From assembly GCA_963678775.2 (NCBI GenBank), contig CAXXGR010000010.1:473210-537209 (forward strand): a stretch of DNA of 64,000 bases, read 5' to 3'. Of the stretch, positions 43,167 through 51,687 are shown piece by piece; positions within the stretch are counted from its first letter, which is position 1; each line of letters starts with the position of its first letter. The notes beneath the pieces are model-generated. The model had not been told where the DNA came from, made no database searches, and was given only the letters and a program-made list of their open reading frames with translations. Origin of the DNA: JBFHIJ01 sp963678775 (GTDB taxonomy: Bacteria > Bacteroidota > Ignavibacteria > Kapaibacteriales > UBA2268). The position numbers were made by a program, and so were the translations under genes.

Positions 43167-46100
43167 GTGTTTAGAGTCTTTTTATATATAATCTTGCTAG
43201 TACTAACTTATTCAACGACTACAGCCTTTCAAGAAAATAAAGGTCAGTGGGATAGTACTGTGCTATTTATGCACAAAACTGCTAATGCAAATTATTGGAT
43301 ATGCGAAAATAAAATAGTTTATGACTCATTTACTATTATAAAAGATATGGAAGATAGCCTTGAAATATCAGGATTTACATCTTTTGTATCATTTTCGAAT
43401 TTCAATCCCAAATTTTCAGTCCGTCGCTCAGAAGATAGAGATAATAATATCATAGGTAAAGTCAAATACGATACTGTTACTTTTTGCAACTATTACAACA
43501 ATATTGATTTGAGACTCTTTGAAAAGTCAGGGAAGTTAAGATTTGATTTTATATGCAATCTTAATGCAAATCCAAGTGATATTGAACTAAATATGCCGGA
43601 TAATTCTAATGTCACTATTGAAAATTCAACAGCCACCTTTACAAATCAAGGCTCTCAATATAAACTAGTAATAGACTCTCTTAAAGCTTTTTCAGTTTCA
43701 ATGAGTCCAATAAACTCATTTTTCTATAAAGAGAATAATAAACTGAAAATTGGGCTTAATAAAATACCCAAAGAACCTTTTATAATTGATCCAATAATAT
43801 TTTCTACTTTTATAGGAGGGTCTTCATACGAATATGCTAGAGATGTAACTGCTTATCGTGACTATATTTATACTGTTGGGTATTCTAATTCAAAAGATTT
43901 TCCGGTTCAGGTAGGGGCTTATTCAGAATTTCTGTCAGAAAGTGAGGCAGGAGATATTGATATAGTTATCTCTAAGTTTAATAAGAATGGGGACAGTTTG
44001 TTGTCAAGTACCTATTTTGGATCTTATTTTAACGACTATGCTGAGAGTATCTGTATGGACTCACTTGGAAACGTTTACATAACCGGTTATTTTGTATCAA
44101 ATTCTACATTCCCATATATGAAAGGAACAATAGATACTCTATTAAATGCAGGGTTTGAAGGTTATGTAGCTTGTTTCGATTCTGATTTAAATACCCTTAA
44201 ACACTGTACTCTAATCAGTGGTGAATCAGATGATTTTCCTCAAAAAGTCAAATATAACAATAAAGATAAATCTTTGGTAGTAGGTGGGTATACTTATTCA
44301 AAATTAGAATTCCCAAGTTCAGACTCAAAACATTTTAGCAAAGTATCAAAAAAATCTGATGCATTTTTACTAATAATGGATACGAATCTGCATACTCTAA
44401 AATCAAGTGCTTTATGGGGTGGAGAAGATGATGACTTTTGCCATGACTTCATTTGCACAAATAATATATTTACAACTATTGGATATTCTTTGTCTAATGA
44501 TTACCCGATATTTAACTCACCTGACACTATAACGAAAGCTGACTCGCTATATGGCGATGCTTTTATTAGTCAAATCAATTTAAATACTTTAGCATTTACT
44601 AAATCTTTACTATTAAGTGGATTAAAAAAAGATATTGCTTATTCAATTTCTTCTTTGAATGATACAGTATTTTCTATAGCAGGATATACCGAATCTATTG
44701 ATTTTCCGGTTTCAGCAAATGCGTTTGACACCTTGTATAGTAACGGAATAAGTCTTTCCAAGGGTGATGCTTTTGTTGGTAAGTTTGACATGGAACTAAA
44801 TCCATTATACATTTCATTCTTTGGCGGTGCCGAGACAGACAGAGCCTTTGATTGCGGTCATGATAGCAAAGGGAATACTTATATAGTCGGTTCTACTTAT
44901 TCTGTAGATTTGCCAATTAAAGGGCCATATTTATTAAATTCATTTGCAGATACTAGTGGTAATTCGGATGCATATATAGCAAAAATTAGTAGTGATGGTT
45001 CAAATTTGCTCTATTCTACATTTTTAGGTGGATCAAAAATAGATATAGCCAAGACCTTATTTGTACAAGATGATGACTACCTGATTGTTTCCGGTTGGAC
45101 TTCTTCTACTGATTTTCCTATCACTGAGCTTGCATATGACACTTTGCATAATAATAATAACATGGCTGATATTTTTCTATTAAAGACGCTTCCATCCAGA
45201 ATAGAGTTTGACAAAGGGAATTTGATTTTTCTCTGTGATATAGATACCATAAATATTCATGCTGAGTTGTATGACTTTGACACTATTGATTCAATGTGGT
45301 GGACTCCGAATTATATCATCACAGAGGTACATAGTTTAGATACTAAATTATTTCCGGATTCAAGTATAACATATACTTTATATGTCAGAGATATTACAGG
45401 ATTTGTCGATTCTGCTTCAATTGATATAAATATTATAGAATATCCGGAAAAATCTATTATAGGTATTGATAAAGTAAAACCGAATATTGAGTATGAATAT
45501 TCGGTTTCGCATAAAGACTTTATTATTTATAATTGGGAAATCAATGCAGGAGAAATTATTAGCAAACGAGATTCAAACTCGATATTAGTAAAATGGGATA
45601 ATCCAAACGAAGGCTATATATCGCTTAAATATAATACTGATTACGGATGTACAGATTCTACAGATATATTTTATGTAAGTTATGATACTGTTGTGAAACC
45701 AACAATAACACCTATGACCAAAACAAGAGTTTGCAAAGGTCAGCCTGTAATATTTGATGCCGGAGCTGGTTATAAAGCTTATCAGTGGTCTACAGGGGCA
45801 ACTTCGAGATATGATACAGTATTCTCTGCAGGACTCTACTGGGCAGTACTTAAGGATAATAGTGAACAAATACTTTTTACAGATACAGTATTCGTTATCT
45901 TATTACCTTTACCACAAATTCCTTCAGTATTAGTCAATGGAAATGAATTGAAGTCTTCGGAAGAAGATTTGATATACCAATGGTACTTGAATGGGATTGC
46001 AATAGAAAATGCACAATCACTTACGTATTATGCTAAAGAATCGGGTTTTTATCAAGTAGAATTGACAAATAAAAATTATTGTTCTAATATTTCTGATTCT

Positions 46101-46358
46101 CTTTATGTAACAGTAACAGGTTTGCAAGAAGAGGAAAAAAGTATAAGGATAAGGCAAAGTAACGATTATATAGAAATAATCTCGTCATTCCCTTGTAAAT
46201 ACACAATATATGATATTTTAGGTCATATTTTATTCTACGGAGATAATACTAAATCAAAATATTTTGATTTAGGTAATTTGCCATCCGGAATTTATTATAT
46301 ACAAGTATACTCTGAGCATTTAAATCAAATGCTTATCACAAAAATTGTAAATAATTAA
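43167..46358 (+). CDS. secreted SBBP-repeat propeller protein with T9SS sorting domain
   Basis: 1063 residues. The start is GTG at 43167, which gives a good signal peptide ('MFRVFLYIILLVLTYSTTTA'); an overlapping ATG at 43165 is out of frame. Order: signal peptide; a DUF7948-like beta domain (about 20-190) starting 'FQENKGQWDSTVLFMHKT'; SBBP-type propeller repeats (about 200-665) of the form F-x-G-x-x-x-D...D-x-x-G-N-x-Y-I-x-G-x-T/Y, e.g. 'DSLGNVYITGYF', 'DSKGNTYIVGSTYS'; Ig/PKD-like modules (about 690-960) with 'YKAYQWSTGATSRY'; and the T9SS type-A tail with 'LGNLPSGIYYIQVYS' and final 'MLITKIVNN'. It is exported to the surface or medium; the ligand is unknown. It is followed by a small CDGSH gene after 62 bases. 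Confidence 0.88.
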   Translation: MFRVFLYIILLVLTYSTTTAFQENKGQWDSTVLFMHKTANANYWICENKIVYDSFTIIKDMEDSLEISGFTSFVSFSNFNPKFSVRRSEDRDNNIIGKVKYDTVTFCNYYNNIDLRLFEKSGKLRFDFICNLNANPSDIELNMPDNSNVTIENSTATFTNQGSQYKLVIDSLKAFSVSMSPINSFFYKENNKLKIGLNKIPKEPFIIDPIIFSTFIGGSSYEYARDVTAYRDYIYTVGYSNSKDFPVQVGAYSEFLSESEAGDIDIVISKFNKNGDSLLSSTYFGSYFNDYAESICMDSLGNVYITGYFVSNSTFPYMKGTIDTLLNAGFEGYVACFDSDLNTLKHCTLISGESDDFPQKVKYNNKDKSLVVGGYTYSKLEFPSSDSKHFSKVSKKSDAFLLIMDTNLHTLKSSALWGGEDDDFCHDFICTNNIFTTIGYSLSNDYPIFNSPDTITKADSLYGDAFISQINLNTLAFTKSLLLSGLKKDIAYSISSLNDTVFSIAGYTESIDFPVSANAFDTLYSNGISLSKGDAFVGKFDMELNPLYISFFGGAETDRAFDCGHDSKGNTYIVGSTYSVDLPIKGPYLLNSFADTSGNSDAYIAKISSDGSNLLYSTFLGGSKIDIAKTLFVQDDDYLIVSGWTSSTDFPITELAYDTLHNNNNMADIFLLKTLPSRIEFDKGNLIFLCDIDTINIHAELYDFDTIDSMWWTPNYIITEVHSLDTKLFPDSSITYTLYVRDITGFVDSASIDINIIEYPEKSIIGIDKVKPNIEYEYSVSHKDFIIYNWEINAGEIISKRDSNSILVKWDNPNEGYISLKYNTDYGCTDSTDIFYVSYDTVVKPTITPMTKTRVCKGQPVIFDAGAGYKAYQWSTGATSRYDTVFSAGLYWAVLKDNSEQILFTDTVFVILLPLPQIPSVLVNGNELKSSEEDLIYQWYLNGIAIENAQSLTYYAKESGFYQVELTNKNYCSNISDSLYVTVTGLQEEEKSIRIRQSNDYIEIISSFPCKYTIYDILGHILFYGDNTKSKYFDLGNLPSGIYYIQVYSEHLNQMLITKIVNN

Positions 46359-46420
46359 AAATATACGTATCATTTAGTCGTTTTTCAGGTATATGAACTT
46401 ATAAATAATGGGATGTCATT

Positions 46421-46660
46421 ATGCCTGAATTAAAACCGCTTATAACGAAGCCAATCAAGTCAACTCCGCCGATTGGAAAAAATTGGTGGTGTACATGCGG
46501 TCAATCTGCAAATCAGCCTTATTGTGATGGAAAACATAAAAACCATCCTGGCTATTCACCACTAATGTTTGATATATTAGAAGAAAAAGAAGTGTGGTTA
46601 TGCACTTGCAAAAAGACTGCAAAAGCACCGTACTGCGATGGAGCTCATAAGAAACTATAA
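46421..46660 (+). CDS. double CDGSH iron-sulfur domain protein
   Basis: 79 residues. Two CDGSH (mitoNEET-like) motifs are seen: C-x-C-x2-(S/T)-x3-P-x-C-D-G-x-H, first 'CTCGQSANQPYCDGKH' and then 'CTCKKTAKAPYCDGAH'. Each binds a [2Fe-2S] cluster with three Cys and one His. Other CDGSH proteins take part in redox sensing or iron-sulfur cluster transfer in the cytosol; in bacteria the role is unclear. No signal peptide or membrane helix. The ORF between the T9SS gene and the thioredoxin-fold gene is compact, and a weak convergent hairpin follows. All ligands are present in both repeats, so two clusters per chain are expected. Confidence 0.95.
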   Translation: MPELKPLITKPIKSTPPIGKNWWCTCGQSANQPYCDGKHKNHPGYSPLMFDILEEKEVWLCTCKKTAKAPYCDGAHKKL

Positions 46661-46665
46661 AAAAG

Positions 46666-46684
46666 GACCGTGGTTGACACGGTC
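46666..46684. terminator. weak convergent hairpin between CDGSH and thioredoxin-fold genes
   Basis: GACCGTG (46666-46672) pairs with CACGGTC (46678-46684), a 7-bp stem with a 5-base loop between two converging stops; an A-run precedes and AAATTT follows. Probably a short bidirectional terminator. Confidence 0.55.
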
Positions 46685-46689
46685 TAAAT

Positions 46690-47244
46690 TTATTTCCATT
46701 TGATTCCACATCCTACACTCGGTATCTGAGTCTTTGAAATCAATCTTCCTTTTATGATAGCTTGTAAAACATCATTCAAAGTTGCACCTGTTGCATAAGT
46801 ATCATTATTTGGTCTAGAGTCATCAAACTGTCCCCTATAGACCAATTTCAAGTCTTTATCAAAGACAAAAATATCAGGAGTACAGGCTGCATCATAAGCC
46901 TTTGCTACTTCTTGAGATTCATCATATAGATATGGAAATCTATATCCCATGTTTTTTGAAACAGCAACCATATTTTGAGGAGAATCTTCAGGGTATTTGT
47001 TTGCATCATTAGAATTAATAGCAATAAAATTCACATCAGAATCTAAATATTGGTTTGTAAGTTTAACAAGGGCTTTGTTAATATTTTTAACATAAGGACA
47101 GTGATTACAGATAAATAAAATGACAGTAGCTTTTTTTCCTTTTAGCTCTTTCAAGCTCTGCATTGTATTAATGCGTGGGTTAAATAATGAAAATTCGGGA
47201 GCTTCAAATCCTAAATCTATCATTTTTGAAGGTGTTTCAGACAT
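46690..47244 (-). CDS. thioredoxin-fold (AhpC/TSA-type) redoxin
   Basis: 184 residues. The thioredoxin-fold core is plain: 'ATVILFICNHCPYVKNINKAL' contains a CxxC active site as C-N-H-C, followed by 'VNFIAINSNDANKYPEDSP', 'YRFPYLYDESQEVAKAYDA' and cis-Pro region 'ACTPDIFVFDKD', with 'LVYRGQFDDSRP'. The ending 'PSVGCGIKWK' is a family hallmark. These proteins are cytosolic redoxins of unproven substrate, sometimes labelled thioredoxin or peroxiredoxin-like. No signal peptide. It starts 19 bases after the CPBP protease gene on the same strand, so it is probably co-transcribed with that gene and the HicB-like gene. Confidence 0.92.
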   Translation of the reverse strand: MSETPSKMIDLGFEAPEFSLFNPRINTMQSLKELKGKKATVILFICNHCPYVKNINKALVKLTNQYLDSDVNFIAINSNDANKYPEDSPQNMVAVSKNMGYRFPYLYDESQEVAKAYDAACTPDIFVFDKDLKLVYRGQFDDSRPNNDTYATGATLNDVLQAIIKGRLISKTQIPSVGCGIKWK

Positions 47245-47263
47245 GGCAATACTCCTTAGATAA

Positions 47264-48112
47264 TTATAAACGATACGTCTTTTTATAGAAGAGTGAGTTT
47301 AAGTAAGGGGATTTATTGTACTTAGCTACGATATAAACCAATAGTATCAAAAAAAGTGTTGTAACTATTGAACTTTCAATGCCGAACTTACTAATTATAC
47401 ACGTATCAAATATATTATTATTAACTGTATTATCAATATTATAGTAATTTAATCCAATGTCGTTACCACTTATTGCTGAGTCTAAGAAAAACTGTTGGCC
47501 TAAGTTCCAGAGGAAGTGAAAGACAGTAGTAAAAATGATATTTTGTGTCTTTAAATATAAAATCGCCAAAAAAGAGCCTGCAAGAAAGATATTCAAACTT
47601 GCTAAGAAAGATATTTCAGGGTTTAAGATATGAGAAATACTAAAGATCAAAGAAGAAATAAATACTAATAAAGGAGTATTGTACTTTTCTGAGAGATACT
47701 GTAGCAAAAAGCCTCTGAAAATAAGTTCTTCAAACAATGCTAATTTGAAAATTAATAAAGACATACTGAGATAATAACCATCAAAAGAAAAATTCGGATT
47801 TTTTGAAATGTCACTTCCGCAAAGATACATAACGGCAAGAACTGCTAAGAAAAATAGAATAGGAGATAACACAAGAAATATGTTTCTAGTACAAGTAAAC
47901 CAATCAAAATTTAATATATGTTTTAAGGGTTTTCGTTTATACAGAAAAATGTTGCTAATTAACCATGCCATTAGCAAAGAGTATGACACGTTTGTAAAGA
48001 TGGAATCTGATAAATCAAGCAAAATGGTTAGATAATAAAAAACTAAGGCTAACCCGGAATATAGAGTTAGCCCTTTGAAGGTATCAAAAAGATTTTCAAT
48101 ATTAATCTTCAT
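47264..48112 (-). CDS. CPBP family intramembrane metalloprotease (CAAX-type)
   Basis: 282 residues with about seven to eight membrane helices. The CPBP/Abi signature is present: 'FEELIFRGFLLQYLS' (EExxxR motif), 'LIFSISHILNPE' (His of the second motif) and 'TVFHFLWNLG' (H-x-x-x-N motif). Such proteases mature prenylated or peptide substrates in eukaryotes; in bacteria roles are mostly unknown and include bacteriocin self-immunity and phage resistance. The ATG overlaps the stop of the upstream HicB-like gene by 11 bases, so translation is coupled. Spacing to the redoxin gene is 19 bases. The protein is full length; its substrate is not predicted. Confidence 0.9.
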   Translation of the reverse strand: MKINIENLFDTFKGLTLYSGLALVFYYLTILLDLSDSIFTNVSYSLLMAWLISNIFLYKRKPLKHILNFDWFTCTRNIFLVLSPILFFLAVLAVMYLCGSDISKNPNFSFDGYYLSMSLLIFKLALFEELIFRGFLLQYLSEKYNTPLLVFISSLIFSISHILNPEISFLASLNIFLAGSFLAILYLKTQNIIFTTVFHFLWNLGQQFFLDSAISGNDIGLNYYNIDNTVNNNIFDTCIISKFGIESSIVTTLFLILLVYIVAKYNKSPYLNSLFYKKTYRL

Positions 48113-48296
48113 TGCCTAATTTTGAGATATGTTCTTCAATATAAGCTTTCATTTTATCTTCTACTTCCTCGTGTTCTGCTCCTGTAAGCATGTAATTTAG
48201 TTGTGGGCAGTAAGAAGCATATTCAGATTCTGCGCGTCTACGAATTAATATTTCGTAATCAAATGTGTTTTTGCTTTTAGAGATTTCAAAACTCAT
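48102..48296 (-). CDS. small HicB-like protein
   Basis: 64 residues. The pattern 'FDYEILIRRRAESEYASYCPQLNYMLTGAEHEEVEDKM' resembles the small alpha-beta fold of HicB/UPF0150 antitoxins: a beta-strand start, 'YCPQL' as the usual '(A)xxPxLPG' region in modified form, and a long helix of the 'EEAxxxxxEAIxxYI' type. There is no DNA-binding extension and no HicA toxin beside it, so it is an orphan, and the toxin-antitoxin reading is weak. It overlaps the CPBP gene by 11 bases and starts that operon. Alternative: a stand-alone protein of this fold with an unrelated role. Confidence 0.62.
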   Translation of the reverse strand: MSFEISKSKNTFDYEILIRRRAESEYASYCPQLNYMLTGAEHEEVEDKMKAYIEEHISKLGNED

Positions 48297-48380
48297 TTTA
48301 GTTCCTTATATTTTGTTTTTTGGAATATGCAAAATAGACTACTAAAAGTCAAAATAATTTTCTTTTGCAATAGGTAAAAT

Positions 48381-50264
48381 TTGAATCTATCTAAAAATAT
48401 CAAAAAAGCTTTAAAAATTGAAAAGAAAGTTCTTTTCAAAAAGATTTTTAAAAAAATAATTAGCACTTTTACCTCTAAATTGTCTGAGGCGAAAGATAGG
48501 AAGAACTCTACATATATCCTTTGGAGTGATTTAGAGTTTATGCCTCTTAAAATATCGTTAAATAGTTGCTTGGAACCTGAAAGTGATTTTATCGATAATC
48601 TTCTACATAATAAAATTAATGTGTTTGGTCATACCGTTGATTTAGTCTCTCAAGCAAAGTCTTTGCCATTCCCAAGTAAGTCATTATATCAATCACTTAA
48701 TCTACTTTATGAAAATACAGATACGATAATAGATTGGGATACTGATTACATTAGTGGAAACAGATGGAATTCTCATGCGTGGTATAAAAATATAAAATAT
48801 GGCAAAGATGATGGTGCGGATATTAAAGTTCCATGGGAAATTGGCAGATTGCAATTTTTGCTCCCGTTAGCAATTCATGGATTTAATAATAATTCTTTTG
48901 AAGAGCAAAATAAAGTAAAGAGATATCTATTAGATTTTATAATTGCTAATCCTCCAAGATTTGGTACTCAATGGATGACATCAATGGATGTTGCAATCAG
49001 AGCGATTAATCTAATACTTGTTTTGAGTTTCTACAAACAGAATGGTGTTCAACTGCTTAATGCAGATGAACAAGACATAGTTTATAGTTATATATTGCAA
49101 CATGGACTTCATATTGAGAGTAATTTGGAATTTAGCCAAGGTATGAGGGGTAATCACTACTTTGCAAATATTATTGGAGTTTTATCTTGTGCTTTCTTTT
49201 TTAATCAATACCCGAATAAAGAAAATACTATAGTAAAATATATAAATGAATTATTGAATGAAGTAGATTATCAGTTCAATAAAGATAATTTAAATTTCGA
49301 AGCTTCAATACCATACCACTTTTTTGTTCTTGAAATGCTAAACTTTGCTATTCAACTTTTTTCTAATTATCAAGAACAGATTTCAAATAAAATCATGATA
49401 AAAGTTCAATATATTGAAAAAGCTTATAATAATATACTAAAAGCATCTCAGAAAATACTCCTCACCGGCAATTACATACCTCAAATTGGCGATAATGATG
49501 GTGGGTACTTATATAATATATTGCCAACGTGTGAAATAGATAGGATAAAACAACATATTATTCAAAGAGTTGGATTGGAAACTGAAACAACTCAGTTTGA
49601 ACATTTTAATGACTCAGGTATATATATTAACAAAACATCTTGTTATGATTTTGTTATGAGATGTGGGAAAATTGGACAAAATGGTAAAGGCGGACACGAC
49701 CACAACGATCATACTTCTTTTGAACTATTGGTAGAAGGTATTCCATTCATAGTAGATGCTGGAACTTACAATTATACTGCGTACCATAGCGAAAGAAATA
49801 AATTTAGGTCTTCGTTCCTACACAACACTTTTATTATAAAAGGTGAGGAACAAAATCTTTTTGACACAGGCTGTAAAGACGATTTGTTTTGGTTATCAGA
49901 AGTTAGAACCAATAGTAAACTTATAGAAGCAAATAGTAAACATGTTACAGCTACTCATGGAGCATTCAATTCATTATGTATGCGCAAAATCAGTTTTGCT
50001 GAAAACAGTATCTCTTGTAGTGACACCATCGAAAAATCCGGCTGCAAATCTTTAAGATTTTTTTTAGCGCCAGGAGTCGAGATAAATAGAACAGATGCTC
50101 ATTACTATCTAACCCATAAAGATAAAACAATCATTATCAAATGTATCAATAGTGGAAAAATACAAGCATATCAATACTCGAAAAGCTATCTGCAAAAGGA
50201 AAATGCTTTATATATAGAATTTGAAACACACGAAAAAAATATTGAATGGAAAATTGAACTTTAG
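48381..50264 (+). CDS. heparinase II/III family protein (polysaccharide lyase-like)
   Basis: 627 residues from the TTG at 48381 (AGG lies about seven bases upstream, and no in-frame ATG is close). Order: basic N-terminal region; alpha-toroid domain (about 60-400) with 'ISGNRWNSHAWYKNIKYG', 'DIKVPWEIGRLQFL', 'SQGMRGNHYFANIIG' (typical catalytic-Asn/His area) and 'NFEASIPYHFFVLEML'; then the heparinase II/III beta-sandwich with 'GKGGHDHNDHTSFELLVEG', 'FIVDAGTYNY' and 'RSSFLHNTFIIKGEEQ', the strongest signature. No signal peptide was seen. Such genes are common in exopolysaccharide loci, where they may trim or modify the polymer. It is followed seven bases later by a flippase gene, supporting a polysaccharide role. 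The substrate is not predictable. Confidence 0.88.
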   Translation: MNLSKNIKKALKIEKKVLFKKIFKKIISTFTSKLSEAKDRKNSTYILWSDLEFMPLKISLNSCLEPESDFIDNLLHNKINVFGHTVDLVSQAKSLPFPSKSLYQSLNLLYENTDTIIDWDTDYISGNRWNSHAWYKNIKYGKDDGADIKVPWEIGRLQFLLPLAIHGFNNNSFEEQNKVKRYLLDFIIANPPRFGTQWMTSMDVAIRAINLILVLSFYKQNGVQLLNADEQDIVYSYILQHGLHIESNLEFSQGMRGNHYFANIIGVLSCAFFFNQYPNKENTIVKYINELLNEVDYQFNKDNLNFEASIPYHFFVLEMLNFAIQLFSNYQEQISNKIMIKVQYIEKAYNNILKASQKILLTGNYIPQIGDNDGGYLYNILPTCEIDRIKQHIIQRVGLETETTQFEHFNDSGIYINKTSCYDFVMRCGKIGQNGKGGHDHNDHTSFELLVEGIPFIVDAGTYNYTAYHSERNKFRSSFLHNTFIIKGEEQNLFDTGCKDDLFWLSEVRTNSKLIEANSKHVTATHGAFNSLCMRKISFAENSISCSDTIEKSGCKSLRFFLAPGVEINRTDAHYYLTHKDKTIIIKCINSGKIQAYQYSKSYLQKENALYIEFETHEKNIEWKIEL

Positions 50265-50271
50265 GAATACT

Positions 50272-51639
50272 ATGAAAATAACAGGTAATATTGACAAAGT
50301 AGCTTGGACATTATTAGATAAAGGTACTTTTGTACTATTTGCTATTGCAGTAATTAAAATAATCATGAGTTCCATTTCTGTATCAGATTGGGGTGTCTTT
50401 AGTCAACTTATTTCTATTAATACTTTTATATTTGTAATTATTGATAGTTTGGCTCTCCAAAGTGTCATACAATATGGGCAAGATGAAAACAACGCCCCAT
50501 TTGTAAATACAATTTCAGTAGGTATATTGCTGTCATTAGCTTTAGTAATTTCAATTCCTGCGAGCATATTTAAAGAAGAGATTGCTTGGATTATGCAAGA
50601 AGATAGATATATCACTATATTGTCTTTGCTGCCATTAATGATTTTCTCTATGATACCCAGATTTTTTAGCATCAAATTTCTATATAGAGATTTGGAATAC
50701 AAAAAGCTATTTTTTACTAACTTAAGCTATTTTGGGGCTATCACCATTAGTATAGTTGCAATTAAAACATCTATTTTTTCTGATTTATCTGCAGTTTTTG
50801 ATGATAATATATTGTTTGACATAGATTCGTTATTTGATATATATTTTTATTCAGCTTTGTTTAGTTCGCTCATTGGATATTTATTTACTTATAAAAGCTG
50901 GAAGTTTTCTTTGATAAAAAGTATCCCAATCAAGACAATACTTAATTTCAACACACCAATAGCAATAAGCTCGATATTACATTCAGTACCTAAACTATTA
51001 GATACATTAATTATACAATTTACATTAGGTGGAAATACCGGTGCTCAGGTTGCCGGAATTTATAGCGGAGCTAAGATATTGATGAGAGGTTTCGAAGATT
51101 TAACATCTGCCATATATGGTATTATTTATCCATTATCTCGCAAATATATAGCCAGAGGTGAACTTGACAATGCAAAAGTACTTATCACCAAAGCAATTTC
51201 ATATATGTTTTTATTTTTTATCTTAATTTCCATAGTTTTATATACAGGTGTGCTCGATACTCTAATTAATGTTATACTCCCGGAAAAATATAAAATAGAA
51301 TCTAATTTAATTGATATACTGACTTCTTTCAAAATATTAGTCATAGCAGGAATAGCATTGCCTTTCACAACTATTGCAGGACTAATAAATGCAGATGAAA
51401 AACCGATAGTAGTTGCTAAAATAACAGGGATATCTGTTACACTTTCATCTTTGTCATTCCTTATTTTAGGATACTTGGGCTTTACACAGTTAATTCCAAT
51501 GGGGTTAGTTATGTTTTATGTTTCTATAGCCTTAAGTTATATCTTTTATGCAAGAAAATACTATGATATTCAGTTCAAAGAATATCTAAGAGCTTTGTAT
51601 GATACATTTTACTTCATCAAAAATAAGAGCCATTTATAA
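50272..51639 (+). CDS. polysaccharide flippase (Wzx/MATE-like)
   Basis: About 455 residues from the ATG at 50272, which follows the preceding stop by seven bases; an upstream frame to 50221 overlaps the heparinase gene and is not needed. Twelve to fourteen hydrophobic helices fill the protein, with the oligosaccharide-flippase pattern: 'KVAWTLLDKGTFVLFAIAV' at the N-terminus, 'LYRDLEYKKLFFTNLSYFGA', 'TGAQVAGIYSGAKILMRGFE' mid-protein and 'LPFTTIAGLINADEKP' in the second half. Such proteins flip undecaprenyl-linked repeat units across the inner membrane. With the heparinase-family gene it forms a small polysaccharide unit; glycosyltransferases and polymerase are not in the window, so the locus is incomplete here. 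Confidence 0.88.
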   Translation: MKITGNIDKVAWTLLDKGTFVLFAIAVIKIIMSSISVSDWGVFSQLISINTFIFVIIDSLALQSVIQYGQDENNAPFVNTISVGILLSLALVISIPASIFKEEIAWIMQEDRYITILSLLPLMIFSMIPRFFSIKFLYRDLEYKKLFFTNLSYFGAITISIVAIKTSIFSDLSAVFDDNILFDIDSLFDIYFYSALFSSLIGYLFTYKSWKFSLIKSIPIKTILNFNTPIAISSILHSVPKLLDTLIIQFTLGGNTGAQVAGIYSGAKILMRGFEDLTSAIYGIIYPLSRKYIARGELDNAKVLITKAISYMFLFFILISIVLYTGVLDTLINVILPEKYKIESNLIDILTSFKILVIAGIALPFTTIAGLINADEKPIVVAKITGISVTLSSLSFLILGYLGFTQLIPMGLVMFYVSIALSYIFYARKYYDIQFKEYLRALYDTFYFIKNKSHL

Positions 51640-51687
51640 CAAATATTTATTATATTAGTCTCTAATTAAAAATCTAATGGAGACGAT

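Noticed and set aside
48102..48296. Complete HicAB toxin-antitoxin system
   Set aside because: No HicA-like frame within the flanking 500 bases on either strand.
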